Source: Rhododendron vialii
Taxonomy: Eukaryota; Streptophyta; Magnoliopsida; Ericales; Ericaceae
Reading direction: 5' to 3'
DNA length: 64,000 nucleotides
Assembly (NCBI RefSeq): GCF_030253575.1
Contig: NC_080561.1
Coordinates: 4,455,001 to 4,519,000 of the forward strand
Shown here: in pieces, positions 39,173 through 61,727 of the stretch
How the letters are laid out: every line of letters begins with the position of its first letter
How positions within the stretch are numbered: the first letter of the stretch is position 1
Program-made: the position numbers and the translations under genes
Notes under the pieces: model-generated
The model's database searches: none
Seen by the model: the letters and a program-made list of their open reading frames with translations, nothing else
Told to the model about the DNA's origin: nothing

Positions 39173-42100
39173 ATGAAGACCAAGACGCCATTGAAGCAGC
39201 TCAAGCTATCAGTCCCTAAGCAAGAAACCACCATCAACAGCTTCTTGTGAGTACCAATTTCTCTATATTTTTTTCCCCCACTAAATCTGATCAAGTACTT
39301 AAATTTATCACTGCATTATCATTATCATGTTCATCGTCGTTGTTTCGAGGATCGATTTGATGTTGGAATTCCTTATTCCCGCTTGGGTTTCGTGCCGAAT
39401 TCGTGTGTGTTTTAGGGTTTGTAATGTTGTTGATCGGGAAATGCAGGACTGCGAGTGGGACCTTTCACGATGGGGATTTGCTCTTGAACCGAAAGGGTTT
39501 GCGGCTGATATCCGAGGAGAACGAATCCCTTGTAAGTTTTGATCTTTATGCTTTATTTTGATAGATTCGGAGTTCAAATGTAGGGATTTGAGTATTATTT
39601 TTACTGACCCAATTTGTGTGAAAGCTTCATTTGATGTGAAGCACGCCAAAAGTCTGATGAACAAACACACATTTCACTTCAGAATCTGAGTATAAGCTTC
39701 AATATGACATAATGGTAAACTTAAAAGCCACAAAATGGTCGTGAAAACTTTGAGCAGAAAAAGAGTCTCCGTTTATTTAGGTAAAGATGATAAACCTTAT
39801 TGTGATATGGGTTTGGTTTTGGTTTAATGTCAAATCGTATGTAAGGTGCCATATTGAAGTTAATATTCAATATGAGTGATTTTAATCTTCCATGGATTTT
39901 TTCTTGTTCCTTGAACAGCCTTCGGAAAGCAAGGAGCTTGATCTCCAATTCTCGCTGGAAGACCTCGAGACCATGAAAGTCATTGGGAAGGGTAGTGGTG
40001 GACTGGTTCAACTTGTCCGTCATAAATGGGTTGGAACGTTATTTGCCTTGAAGGTATTTGTAGAAGCAACAATTTCAACTTCTGAGCTGTAGATTGTTCA
40101 AAATGCTTTTTTCCTGTTTTATACAGAAGGGGACTTGTAGGAAGAAGCTACGCAGTCATTAATTATGCTTCAGAGAATGATTCTGTATAAACATATCTGT
40201 TGGTTGCATTTACATTATGAATTGCCAAGTTATTCAGTAGAACTTGTTTATTTGAATAGTAATTTAGAATATTGGCTTCCTCATCTCTTTATTCTTTAAT
40301 ATGGTGTATGGTATTTTTCTATGTTAGATTGTGTATCTCAGAACCTTTGCCTTAAAATCGCTTTTAGTTGACATGCGCTCAAAGTTCAAACCAGTAACTA
40401 TGATGGTTCTATGTTTTTTGCTAAGCATGATGGTTCTCTTTCGTGTTTAGGGGGATATTGTCATGTTGATATCATCTTTGTAATCGAAGCAGATATATTT
40501 AGTATTTACATAACTTGGGGCTTCATTGGTCATATGTTGCAGGTTATCCAGATGACCATACAAGAGGAAATACGTAAACAAATTGTGCAGGAACTAAAAA
40601 TAAATCAAGGATCACAATGCCCCAATGTTGTAGTTTGCTATCATTCTTTCTATCATAACGGAGTTATTTCTCTTGTGTTAGAATACATGGATCGCGGGTC
40701 TTTGACAGATATAATTAGACAAGTTAAAACGATCCTCGAACCATACCTTGCAGTTGTCTGTAAGCAGGTTGGGGTTTTCTCCTGGTTCCATTGAAAGCTG
40801 AGATTTTGGTAATTTTTAACAGTTGAAGAAATCGATCATATTATCACAATATACATTGTATTCCATTCCAGGTTTTGCAGGGTCTTGTGTATTTGCACAA
40901 CGAAAGACATGTAATTCATAGGGACATTAAACCATCCAACCTGCTGGTTAACCACAAAGGGGAAGTAAAGATAACAGATTTTGGTGTGAGTGCAATGCTG
41001 GCCAATTCGATGGGTCAAAGGGATACATTTGTTGGTACTTACAATTACATGGCAGTAAGTGCAGCTAGTCCATTCATCCTTTATTGCTGCAGAACTCTAT
41101 TGGTGTACTTATTTTGTTGGTGGTCATTTGTATATTAAGAGTACTTTTGTTTTATAAACATTTCATGCAAACTAGTACGCAGTGCAGAATTTGAGGAACG
41201 TCACTAGTGACATCTTTTCTATGCCTTTTCTCAGCCTGAAAGAATCAGTGGAAGCACTTATGACTACAAGAGTGATATTTGGAGTTTGGGAATGGTAATT
41301 ATGGAGTGTGCTATAGGACGTTTTCCATACATCCAAACTGAAGAACATCAAGCTTGGCCAAGCTTTTACGAGCTTTTGGAGGCCATTGTGGGAAGCCCAC
41401 CACCTTCTGCTCCACCGGATCAGTTCTCCCCTGAGTTCTGCTCATTTGTATCATCCTGGTAATGACCACAATGTTGTGATGGTCTTTTACTGCTTATGAA
41501 CAACCTATGTTTACATCTTCTAGCTATTGCGGTTGGGTATTGTCTTTACTCTTGTTTTTACTGCTACCGAAACTAGTTGTCTGGTAATATCTTTCTGCTA
41601 TGCATGAGTTTCTCATCCACGGTACTTCTTGTTCAAATTGCTTGTTTTCCACTAACTATTGTGTAATATGTGTCCAGATATGAAACTTTCCCAGGTAGTC
41701 CCAACCAGCAACAATTTAAGAATCGATATCAATATTGTTTTCCATACCAAAGCCGCTTGTCAGTCAAACTCGGGTGTTGGATTTACATAGTAGATTGTAG
41801 AATAGGTTATCCGCTTCTACCACACATCAAGCAAAATCGGTGCCCAAAGGATTACTGACACAAAATTTCCCTTCCAAAGTGATCAAAGTCTAGCCCACAT
41901 CAAAGTGTTGAATCTTCTAAACCTGTTGGTCCAGCAAGGCCAGATGACCCCCAAGTAAGAAATAGTCAAGATAGGTCATTAGTCCCAAACTAGGAGATGG
42001 GATCAAGGGTTAGGATTATTGCTATAATTTGGCCAGGGGAACGAAATGTAAGTTCGATGGCCTTTTGATTTTGAACTTCTGCGAACTATGGTCAGTCAGT

Positions 42101-42740
42101 TCTACTGAATAGCTACGTTCGGGCTTTTGTCTTGAATTCCCTCTCTCTTGTCGAGTGGATGATGTCGAGTGCTAAATGCCATAAGATGAAAGAAAAACTT
42201 ATTTTCCTAGTTGTTTTCCTTAGAACCTTAACAAGTCTAGCTATCAATCAGTTTTATAAACTTGTTCTTGGGTAACCATCACTTTTGCATTTGGACCGAG
42301 ATGAATGCCTGTTATCTTGCAGCTAGACATGCTAATGTTCATTTGCAGTAATTAGCCATTAGACATTCATTTCGGCGGAAATTAACTGAATTCAGAAAAC
42401 ACCTTGACAATTTTAATTGGCTCTATTTATGTAATCCACAAACATTTTCGTGAATCGGTACATATATATAATGTGAATCACCACTCTTGACCACATTGTT
42501 GTATGCACTTGCAGCATCCAAAAGGACCCTCAAGATAGATTGCCAGCTCTGGACCTTCTGGTTAGTGTGTTGTTTAATAGTTCATGGACTTATCTACGTT
42601 TCATGTTTCAGTAAAACTTGACTTTTGGATCTCTTTCATGCATTCAGAATCACCCATTCATCAAGAAGTTTGAGGATAAGGACATTGATCTTGGGATTCT
42701 GGTTGGTAGCTTGGAACCTCCTGTAAATTTTCCCAGATAA
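39173..42740 (+). CDS. MKK6: MAP kinase kinase 6 (group A MAP2K), eight exons
   Basis: The joined exons 39,173-39,246, 39,447-39,531, 39,919-40,053, 40,543-40,767, 40,872-41,054, 41,235-41,458, 42,515-42,560 and 42,648-42,740 give 354 codons. All introns are GT-AG and the frame stays open. The protein is a dual-specificity kinase that phosphorylates a MAP kinase on its TEY loop. In the family, MKK6/NQK1 acts below a MAP3K in phragmoplast expansion at cytokinesis. Visible motifs are an N-terminal MAPK docking site (LKQLKLSVP, residues 8-16), a Gly loop GKGSGGLV (76-83), catalytic Lys98 in [13 protein letters not shown] (189-196), DFG (209-211), an activation loop with Ser219 and Thr225 in the plant S/T-x5-S/T spacing, and APE at 234-236. 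The length matches family members of about 355 aa. No defects are seen. The start is fixed by the docking motif directly after ATG. Confidence 0.95.
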
Positions 42741-42924
42741 TCTGTCTTGGAAAATCATGTATTGAGTGTAAAATGTTTCCCCCTTATATGTATCACTTGA
42801 CAGTTTACTATTAACATTACCTAAAGCTTATAGCTGAAAAATGAAGCAAATGTTGTAACTTGACCTAGTACTTCTCAGAGGGTACAAAACAAAATGAGGA
42901 AAACCTAGCTTTCCATTGTAGAAG

Positions 42925-42929
<5 letters not shown>

Positions 42930-42970
<41 letters not shown>
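42930..42970. repeat. (CT)n microsatellite downstream of MKK6
   Basis: About 19 CT units, 190 bp past the MKK6 stop, possibly in the 3' untranslated region. Confidence 0.9.
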
Positions 42971-42973
<3 letters not shown>

Positions 42974-43459
42974 GATTCATGCTTGGTGTTTATTTTCATT
43001 CTGGTATTTGTCTCAGCACACCACCCAACTGGATTGTTCCATTAGGTTGATATGGAAACCTAGTGCTGCACTAACTATGTTTCCACATCTATATCGATGT
43101 TCATCTGTTGTCATAAACTTTTAAATGTTAATCAAAATGGAGTTAAAGACTGCTAATCATGGTGAATAGTCATAAGTAGGCCAGTGGAATTAATTGACTT
43201 CTTGTTTCCCATTTTTATTGCTACTAGAGAGAGAGGTATGATGCAGGTGCAGAAACAAAAAACCAAACAGCCAGGTCCCAATACCCATGACTAGAGAGAG
43301 AATAGAAGCTAGGAATTGGTCGATCGAGAGAGAGATTAATTTTTTTTTAATAGAAGCTAGGAATTGGTCTGTTCTGTATTTTGCTTGAATTATCTTCTGT
43401 TGTGGGAGAAAGGGAGAGGGCTGAAATTGGCCGATTCTGTCATCAAGCCATATTATAGC

Positions 43460-44030
43460 ATCTCCAATGGTTATGGCCACATTTTTAGAGTCAAAGCCCT
43501 TTTTTGACTTGCTACAATATTACTTGGTAAAATTTTTTGATAAAAGTGCTCAAATAGTGTTAAAGTCTTTTTTTGGACTTGGATCACATCACATATCACA
43601 ACTATTGGGTTACTCTCAAGAGCCATTAGATCACAAACCTTGCAAGAAATGGCCAAGTCATTTTTTAGCTTCCAAAACGGCTCTCCAATGGAGAGAATTT
43701 TAATCTTGAAGCCAAAACATGACTTTGGCTCCCAAAATGGCTCCCCCACATCTCGAGTGGTTGGAGCCGATTTCTGGAAGCCAAATTTACTTTTTACTTG
43801 TTACAGTGTCATTTTGACAAAATTGCTCCAACAGTACCAAAGCCATCTTTTGGCCAGCTTGATTTGTAACCATGGGATCACACTCCCACATCACAACCAT
43901 AGGATCACTCCCAATCCCGGCCTTTCAGAAAAAAAAATGGCAAGGGCCATTTTCCCGACCAAATTCGGCCAAATAAATGGCCGAGCCTTTTTTTGGCTCG
44001 TGTTTTGGCCGGCCATTGGAGATGTGCAAA
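43460..44030. mobile_element. MITE with CATCTCCAATGG ends
   Basis: The outer ends GCATCTCCAATGGTTATGGCC and GGCCGGCCATTGGAGATG are inverted. Inside, phrases such as GGCTCCCAAAATGGC and CACATCACAACCAT(A/T)G recur in both halves. It carries no transposase. Confidence 0.6.
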
Positions 44031-44159
44031 ATGGCATTGAAGTCATTTTTTGGGATTCGGCCGGAGGTATGGCTTGCCGTCGGAGAGGCTCTCATAAAGT
44101 TAATTTCTCCTTTCTTTCTTTTGCCTTTTCAAAATCATCAACACAGCCTAACTTGTGGA

Positions 44160-44396
44160 TTCAGGGATGGTGCTGCATCTCAAAAGGGTAGCACCGTGCA
44201 GTGCTTAATCTTAACCGTTCAAAACTGTTTTAGATGGTCCGAATTTAAAAAAACTCTTTCAATGAAGAGTTAGATTTTTTCCTGGAAGAGTTCTTCTAAA
44301 ATGCGGACTATTAATTGCCGAGACGGACAGTCCAGATAAAGCACTTGGGGGACAGCACCCTGCACAGCACTTTCGGCCTAGCACCATCCCCGAGAT
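44160..44396. mobile_element. Small MITE with AGGGATGGTGCT ends
   Basis: AGGGATGGTGCTGC at the left and GCCTAGCACCATCCCC at the right are inverted. Inner pairs are GTAGCACCGTGCAGTGCTTA and GGACAGCACCCTGCACAGCAC. Confidence 0.6.
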
Positions 44397-44399
44397 ATG

Positions 44400-45197
44400 T
44401 ATTTATCATTTTGGTTCTGGAAATTGTGGTTCTCTCCTTTCTCTCTCTACTTCTCCAGTTAGGGTTTTCCTAGGGGGGGTTGGGCTGCTGCCCCTTGTCC
44501 CACCTCCTCCCCTCCTCCTTTGCTGGCCACCCCTCCTCACTTCGCTGCCCGTCGAATCCCTTACCAAACTAGATCCGATTTCTTTCTCGCCTCTTCATCT
44601 CCTCCTCCTCCGCCGCCACCGCCTTCTCCTCACCATCTCCTCTCCGCCGCCGTCACCCTCTAATTTGGTGTTTTGGGATAGCTCTGACAAAAAGATGAAG
44701 TAGAGTGGCTCGGCTCCCTCCAGCAATAAGTCTCCAGTGTACGGGGTGGCGTTTCGCTGGCGATAGATCCGTGGCCGGAGGTTCCAGTACAAGCTGTCTT
44801 TAGCTTGGTTTCTCCCAGCCGGTCTCCCCGGTCCGGTGACTGTACCGGTCTGATTTTCCAGATCCGGTGGGTGTGGTTGGTGGGCGAATAATTTTCAGTC
44901 TGTTTAGTTCGTTTTGTTCTGGTTTGGTGTTGATTTCATCTGTGCTTACAGCTACGGTTTGAGCTAGGTGTCCCTTTGAACTCTACTACTAAAATCGGAG
45001 ACGGGTTCATTGCCCTGCATTTATGTATGGTCTGCCTTCGGCAGTATGTGCTTAGGAGCCTCCTAGTGGATGTGCTTCGTGTCTAGGTTTTAGTATTTTG
45101 GTTCATTCCTGTATTTTTTTTAATGAAATCGTTGTAACCTTCGGGCTTTACCTTCGGGTATCATGAAATGAATTGATTGACTTATAAAAAAAAAACT
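44400..45197 (+). mobile_element. Probable retroposon with poly(A) tail
   Basis: A C/T-rich 5' part (GTCCCACCTCCTCCCCTCC, CCTCCGCCGCCACCGCC) is followed by GC-richer noncoding sequence. It ends TTGTAACCTTCGGGCTTTAC, CTTCGGGTATCATGAAATG and an A-run at about 45,186-45,195. This looks like the processed 3' end of a transcript or a short non-LTR element. I could not find target duplications, so the class is uncertain. Confidence 0.35.
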
Positions 45198-46365
45198 CTT
45201 GAGAATTGACAAGCTCCAAAACCTCTAGGCCAATGGACCAAAGGATAAGAAAGAATGGCCGGCCATAACTACATTCTAGAAAAGATGAGGTGACAATATT
45301 ATCATGATGTTTCATTTTATTTAATTTTATCATGTTACCAGTACCTTGGTCAACCTCCTTATCCTCATCCCCTGTTGTCAGCTCCTTCACAATCCAAGAC
45401 CAAAATTAATTACACTAAACATTTTGCCTTAATTTAAGGGTAAAACGTTAAAATCCATAACACTCCTCTAACTTCAAGAACTTTGTCCATCAAAATGTAA
45501 AGTTAGAAAGTAGGAGTACAACTTTTGACTGATTTCGACTTGTTAAATTTCTTCTTATTTAGCTTACAACATATTATTAGGGTGTGTTTGGTCTAATTTT
45601 TTGAGGGCTTTTTGGCACTGTCTTTTGCTTACTTTATCTTAATCTTTACAAAAACTGGGTCAAAATGTTATACCATATTTTTCGTCTTAGCGAGAGGAAT
45701 CGAAAAAGTTTAATATCATATACTACAGATGAAAAAAAATCATACAAGACGATGCAAAAGAGCTTCAAGGTCAAAAAAATCAATGTATGAAATACTAGAT
45801 TTGAATGTCTTGATCACTGTGGGCACTTTCATATTTGGTCATTTTTTTTGTTAAAAGTATATATTGTGTTAGCGTTATGAATAATTTTAGTGAGACTCCT
45901 TTCATTCTATTTATCATATTTTTCGAAACTCAATGCTTTCAGCCGAATTAGAAAAGTACACTCTCTTTTTTTTTTTTGTGTAGAATTTTGCGAAATTAAT
46001 TCACCAATCAATAGATCTCAATCAGTTATTCAGATCGATGCAAAAAGTTGATCAATAATTACTCCGTATTTTTTTTTGCACAAAATGTGCGTTTTTATCT
46101 GATACAAAAGCGATGGAGGAAGTGACTAATACTTCAATTTCGAAAGATAAAGATGTCAATGAACCAGGCATTCTGCTCTCCACAAATATCTAGTGGTGGC
46201 AATTCAATTTCTGACCAATATTAGTAGAACACTTGAAAGATAATCAAATCCTATGTCTAATCTGATCTCCCTAATAATAAAGGACCTCAAAAACCCACAT
46301 CTGTCATGGCTTTATGGGGCAAGGTTCCCTATAGAGCGTGACCCCTGTTTGCCTAAATTGAAAAT
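45198..46365. other. Intergenic, no gene seen
   Basis: AT-rich. About 45,590-45,780 (GGGTGTGTTTGGTC, then a diverged version of the spacer S phrases) resembles 33,560-33,740. A T-run lies at about 45,968. Confidence 0.4.
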
Positions 46366-46375
46366 GTGATGATTC

Positions 46376-46588
46376 AGCTCCAACGGTTAGTTCAATTGGT
46401 TAGTGGATTTCCTCCTCACGCAATTGATGAAGGTTCAATTTCTAGCGTCACATTATATAAAAATAATTTTTAATAAATTCTTTAGTCACGGTGTAAATGA
46501 TCTGCTTTTGATCGGACTGATGAGGAGATTCTTCAAAGTACACATAATTGGCCTAGACACTCTTGACCGCCAAAAAAAAAAGAAAAAA
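46376..46588 (+). mobile_element. SINE with target duplication
   Basis: A tRNA-like head has box A-like TTAGTTCAATTGGTTAGTGG at about 46,386 and box B-like AGGTTCAATTTC at about 46,430. The tail is A-rich (about 46,571-46,588). GTGATGATTC before it and GTGATGAGTC after it form a 10-bp target duplication with one mismatch. 213 bp. Confidence 0.75.
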
Positions 46589-46789
46589 GTGATGAGTCGG
46601 ACGAGGATATAACCAACCGAAATACAAATCTTATCCCATTTCCTAGTAGAGTGGGGAAGCTATAGAATTTCACATCAGGATAAATAAATAAAAAACCCTA
46701 TGATAGTGACAAATCCAAGGACAAAGCACCATAGGGAATAGGATTAGAACAACAGATGGTCTAGTCATCTCCCTCCATTGCTTCATTTT

Positions 46790-47030
46790 TAGCCATATAT
46801 ATACTACAAAAGAAGCATTAATAAATTCATTCCCCACCCTGTACCAAAAACAATACTAAAAAAAACTCACCACCAAGTCTGATCATTTCAAATATCATTT
46901 CTTTTTTGCTTCAAAGTTGTTAAAACCTTTACATATATATACATACTTACATATGCATTCTCCCCTCCAATTCCAGCAGGCTGGTTCTTCTTCTTCCTTG
47001 TTCTTGTTGCCTGGATTTGTAAACACTGCA
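46790..47030 (+). promoter_or_regulatory. Promoter and leader of the OXS3-like gene
   Basis: A TATA-like CCATATATATACTAC lies at about 46,794-46,808. The frame used for the protein is open upstream of 47,031 as far as ATG at 46,917, so longer starts (46,917 or 46,950) are possible. I chose 47,031 because the residues after it (MGTGADQEI) resemble the N termini of this family. Confidence 0.45.
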
Positions 47031-48040
47031 ATGGGTACTGGTGCAGATCAGGAAATTTGTCAAGAAAAAGCCTTGGAGAAACACAATGACAGCATGGCCC
47101 TTGCAAAACAATGGGTGATTATGGAAGGTGACAGTACTGAGTTATGTGATTCTGATTCCATTGATCAGTCTTCTTTTGAAGGTTCAAATGATTCTGGTGC
47201 ATCATCTTCTTCATCAGATATGATGGAGGATGCAACCTCTTCAACATCATCTTCATCTTCATCCACTTCTTGTGATGGTCCTTTGTATGAATTATCTGAG
47301 CTCATGGCCCAACTCCCCATCAAGTGAGTACTGTGTTTGGATATTGAATTTCTCCTAAAATAAACCATGAAAAGAAAAGGAAAATGGATTAAACTACAGG
47401 TTTTATTTGAATCTTGAATTTTGTGGAAGCAAAAGGAAAAGTAGTGGGCAAAGTTGTTTAAACGTATCCAGACTTTTGTATGTATTTCTCCTTATTATCC
47501 TTTTCCTCTGCATTTTTTCCCCACAAATGTAAGATCCAAATTCCAAACACAACCCAAAATTTTCCAAGTTTAGATTAGAGGGAATGAAGAGTGCCAATCA
47601 AGGCTTTAAATAAAAACCGTTACGTATTGTATTGGCCGTTACATACCAATACAGTCCAATATCTGTTGATACATGGCCGTATCACCGATACCGTTACGTT
47701 TCACAGATACCGCAATTTAAAACCCAGGTGATAAACTATACTTTATTTCTGTAGGAGGGGTCTTTCCAAGTTTTATCAAGGAAAGTCTCAGACTTTTGCA
47801 TCTTTGGAAAGTGTGAAGAGCCTTGAAGATCTTGCAAAGAGAGGGAAACCAAAAAGGAGGAGAATGATGGAGTCAAGTAAAAGCTACGGAGGTGGGTTAG
47901 ACAAACAGATCATATACAGTCCTAAGGCTGCTATACTAAAGAAGAGCTCAAGGGTATCTCTTGTATCTTCAATAGGAAGGAAAGGTACCTTGTACTTGAG
48001 TAGTTTTGGGACTTCCATTCCTGTACAGAAGAGCTTCTAA
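47031..48040 (+). CDS. OXS3-like stress protein, two exons
   Basis: Exons 47,031-47,323 and 47,755-48,040 join in frame (AA|G at the junction, GTGAGT donor, CTGTAG acceptor) to 192 codons. The protein belongs to the plant OXIDATIVE STRESS 3 family: a Ser-rich acidic stretch (about 49-83), then the conserved block LYELSELMAQLPIK and RGLSKFYQGKSQTFASL (about 85-115), and SLEDLAKRGKPKRRR (120-134), a probable nuclear signal. OXS3 proteins are nuclear or chromatin-associated and give tolerance to heavy metal and oxidative stress; their biochemical activity is not settled. The intron carries a repeat with GTTACGTATTGTATTGGCCG and GTATCACCGATACCGTTACG at about 47,618-47,712. There is no sign of damage. 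Confidence 0.85.
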
Positions 48041-48998
48041 AAAAGGCTTGGAAATCGCAAGGGTTCTGTTGCAATTCATGTTTCTTTATGATGATGGAGA
48101 CTTTCGCCGCTCAGCTCCGTAGTCGGACCCATTTAGGCCTCTCTTATTTGCTTCCACGCATCGTAATTTATCTTTTCAATGATAATGGAAACCTCCATTG
48201 TTTTTTCAAGTACGCAACGGCCTGCTAACATAAGGGGTTAAGTGTCAGAAAGGGAGGGAGGGGGATTGACCCTAAATCACATAATGCGCGTGCGCGTGAG
48301 GGTGTGAGACCGCAAGCGTGAAAGCGTTTTTCAAAAACATCTCAACTCACTACAATTCGCGAGTGCGATGATTGAGAGCGCGAGCACAGAGCAAAGATTG
48401 AAAGAGGGTTTGTTTTGGGCTTAATTGTATTGGGTTTCTCCAATTATCTGGGCAATTAGGCTTTTTAGGCGTTGGATCTTAATTGTTTGGGTTTGTTCCA
48501 TTTTATTTGGGCTTTTAGGCCTTTTCGGTGTTTGGGTTTGTCCCATTAGAGTTTTCTTTGATTGGTTGGTACCTTGCCAATCGAAGGTTTGGGTCTCGGA
48601 CTCGGCATATTTGTCGTTCTCTTTGTCCTGTTAATCTTTGTACCTTGTTCAAAGATCAATGAAATTTTTTCGCTGTTCAAAAAAAAAATTTTGAAAGCGG
48701 GTGCCAAGGCCATTTTGACGAATTATGTGACTATGGATCGACCAATACCAGGTTTCAATGATTATTCCTCCCTCTCCATATGAAAACGTAACCCACTTCT
48801 TTTCTTCATCTTTTTTTTGTTTTGGTTAGAAAACCTGGCATAGTATTAAACTAAAGGTACATTGTTCTGAGGTATGAAACCTTTAATTATCAGCCTAGAA
48901 TGTTGGGATTCTCCCATGTGCGTGAAGCACAGGATAATTTTCCCTGTACATGTCCACTGTTTTGTTTTTCTTTCTTCTGCCCATCTTGTAGAGTTGAG
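48041..48998. other. Intergenic, with a retroposon-like A-tail
   Basis: 48,290-48,690 has repeated GGGTTTGTTCCATTTTATTTGG-like phrases. It ends ATCTTTGTACCTTGTTC, AAAGATCAATGAAATTTTTT and an A-run at about 48,680, as in the 3' end of plant LINEs. No gene is present. Confidence 0.35.
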
Positions 48999-49205
48999 TT
49001 TTGTTCACCCTCGACTTAAGAGGGTGAACATTACCCTCCTTCTTATTGGTTGAAATGATGTGGATCCCATCACAAAGTGATGTCATGCTTACCAAAAAGT
49101 GTATTGCATGGTAAGCATGACATCACTTTGTGGTGGAGTCTACACCATTTCAACCAATAAGAGAGAGGGTAATGTTCACCCTTTTTTAAAGAGGGTGAAC
49201 AAAAT
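48999..49205. mobile_element. Foldback MITE with TTTTGTTCACCCTC ends
   Basis: The arms of about 95 bp: TTTTGTTCACCCTCGACTTA at the left and AAAGAGGGTGAACAAAA at the right. Inner pairs are CTTATTGGTTGAAATGATG with ACCATTTCAACCAATAAG, and CACAAAGTGATGTCATGCTT with AAGCATGACATCACTTTGTG. The loop is about 20 bp. It is the cleanest small hairpin in the window. Confidence 0.85.
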
Positions 49206-49878
49206 TGCACTCCATATTGTATTGAGGGAGCTGAGAGAGTGGGGCGTGCGGAGGGGGTGCCGGTTGTGGCTCCCCCGGACTGTGCCGCCGGAGTGGGAGT
49301 GCACAATGTGAGGGAGAGAGAGAGGAGAGTGCGGGGGCCGGTTGTGACTTCCCAGAGTGGAACCGGTTGTGGTTCCTGGAGAGTCTTTGTAGCTTGTATA
49401 TATGTGAGTTATATACATAGTAATTTTTTCTCTCAATCTATCCGTGTGTGTGTTTGTGTGCACAGTAGAGGTGTGGATTCGGGGTTGGGTCTCGACCCAT
49501 CATAAAATTTATTCAGTAGGCATAGGGTGTAAGAGATTCGAATAAGGACTTCCATCAACGCTGGGATTGCCATTGCAAGCCCCATCATTGTGTAACTCGA
49601 CTAATCGCTTTCTGTTTCTTGCAGTGCATTTTATGTCGCATGAATTTCCATTCTTCACCATGAGCTACGATGTATTTGGCTATAGAGGTGCTAATCAACC
49701 AAACAAGCCAAATACAGTATTGCTTGAGTTGGCTAGCTCAATAGTCAATTCCTTAGTACACGTGTTCAAGCTCGGCTCGAGCTTCAGAATTTTTGTGATC
49801 GTGATAAGTTTTACTTGTGATATATATGAGGTAATCTCGAGCTTTCAAGTCTTTGCTTAAGCTCGTGACATTCGAAAG
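49206..49878. other. Intergenic, no gene seen
   Basis: The first 250 bp is G-rich (GGAGGGGGTGCCGGTTGTGG and a second GCCGGTTGTGAC). The rest is mixed. A (GT)n-like run lies at about 49,443-49,460. No frame or repeat could be assigned. Confidence 0.35.
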
Positions 49879-49879
49879 C

Positions 49880-50290
49880 GGGGGGCTGCTGTCCCCAGGG
49901 GACACAGCGTGCTACTCTCTCGATTTCTTGGCTCACTCCGGTCTCGCTCCGATGATCGGAATTGTTCACTTTGTAGAGCTCGTCGAGTAGAACAACTATG
50001 CAAAAAATCAGCTTAATTGGATATTATTAAGTGCCTGATCGGAGTCCATATAACTCTCTGTCTATGGGTTACAGTGGATTTGATCCAGTGTTTCGGATCC
50101 ATTCTTTTCAAGATAAAAAGGTTCCAATCAAGCACTTAATGATAATCCAATTAAGCTGATTTTTTGCATAATTATTCTACTCAATGAGCTCTACAAAGTG
50201 AACGATTCCGATCATCGGAGCGAGACCGGAGTGGGCCCAGAAATCGGGCACAACAGCACGCTGCTGTCCCCAAGGGGACAGCGCACAAAC
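49880..50290. mobile_element. Foldback MITE (AAAATCAGCTTAAT family), copy 2
   Basis: GGCTGCTGTCCCCAGGGGAC pairs with GCTGCTGTCCCCAAGGGGAC at the ends (partly self-complementary). ACTCCGGTCTCGCTCCGATG pairs with CATCGGAGCGAGACCGGAGT. GCAAAAAATCAGCTTAATTG pairs with CCAATTAAGCTGATTTTTTGC. The loop covers about 50,040-50,108. The core AAAATCAGCTTAAT is shared with the element at 37.6 kb. A poly-C tract follows at 50,290-50,310. Confidence 0.8.
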
Positions 50291-50310
50291 CCCACCCCCC
50301 CCCCCCCGGG

Positions 50311-51490
50311 GTTCCGTGACATTCCATGGAAGATTTTTATAGGATTTGATCAAGCTCTAGATTTCTACATCTCACTTAAAATGTTTCCAATCTGGATACA
50401 AAAGTATTGAAAATACCGTTGTAATTGGTGAAAATATGTGAATGGAAGGAAAGATATTTATTGATTTATCCCTATCTTTGAAATATTTACAAAATGACCC
50501 ATGTTCACGAGCCTATCAAACCAAACACAATACTCAAACTTACTTGAATTTATAAACAAACAATAGAAAATGATTAAGCTTAGCTTATAATTTGTTTGAA
50601 CTAGTTCAAATGAGCCGAAAGACAAGTTGAGCTCAAGCTATTTGGTTCGTTCACCAGCCCTATGCAGCTAGATTTTGAGCAGGAGATGAGATTTGCAAAC
50701 CCACTCCTTTAACTTATTTATCCCCCTTATTGGTCTTAAACGAGTTTTACCGACTGCTCATAACTTATTTATCTCCCTTATTGGTCTTAAATGAGTTTTA
50801 CTTACACTGCTCATGCATCGTTATCAAGTAACTCAATTTTTTGTGGTCGGTCTAGAATACGTACAAGTTCATTCAACAATTTTGGTTTTATGTCGCCAGT
50901 ATTTCGATACATGTTTAACCTTAGCATAGCAAGCTAATCTCAAATGAACTTCCAATAACCTGACCACAATCTGGAGTAGCTTATTTTGGTTTCAGTTTCA
51001 GCTTCAAGATTCCAGACTTAAGAGGATCCATTTGGCCGAAATGCCATCCGAAAACCATAAACAAATACAAGAACTTATGGCCTCCTTTGCATATGGCAAC
51101 CAAATGGTGGGATTTTAGTGCGAATAATTCCTTCATCCGTCGAGTATGAACCAGACGAGGTAAATTCAAAGTTCTGTTAATGTGCCCAATTCATGGCTAA
51201 AGAAGTTACCTACTCCTTTGTGCAACCAGGTGATCGCAACTCAAATTTACAACTTGATCAGAACATGTTTCAAACCAAGTATCAGCCTTCAGCATAATTT
51301 GAATGAGAATTACATCATCGTAAATATGACCGATACTCGACCGTATGGGCACAATCTCACTTTTTTGCAATGCCTCGTACATTGTGCATAATACCTATGC
51401 TCTCCCTTTATATATTAGAATAGATAATTCTGTGCCCAAACATAATTGTCAAAATCCTTCTGTAAACGCGATGAATCTTCTCCGAGAATG
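50311..51490. other. Intergenic between the foldback and the ArgRS 3' end
   Basis: A direct duplication of about 50 bp (TAACTTATTTATC(C/T)CCCTTA, TTGGTCTTAAA(C/T)GAGTTTTAC) lies at about 50,708-50,810. The last 100-200 bp would include the 3' untranslated region of ArgRS. No other gene is seen. Confidence 0.4.

Positions 51491-61727
<10,237 letters not shown>

Noticed and set aside
41401-41480. Possible frameshift in MKK6 exon 6
   Set aside because: Recounting the bases gives a 224-nt exon that joins the next in phase. The kinase domain is intact.
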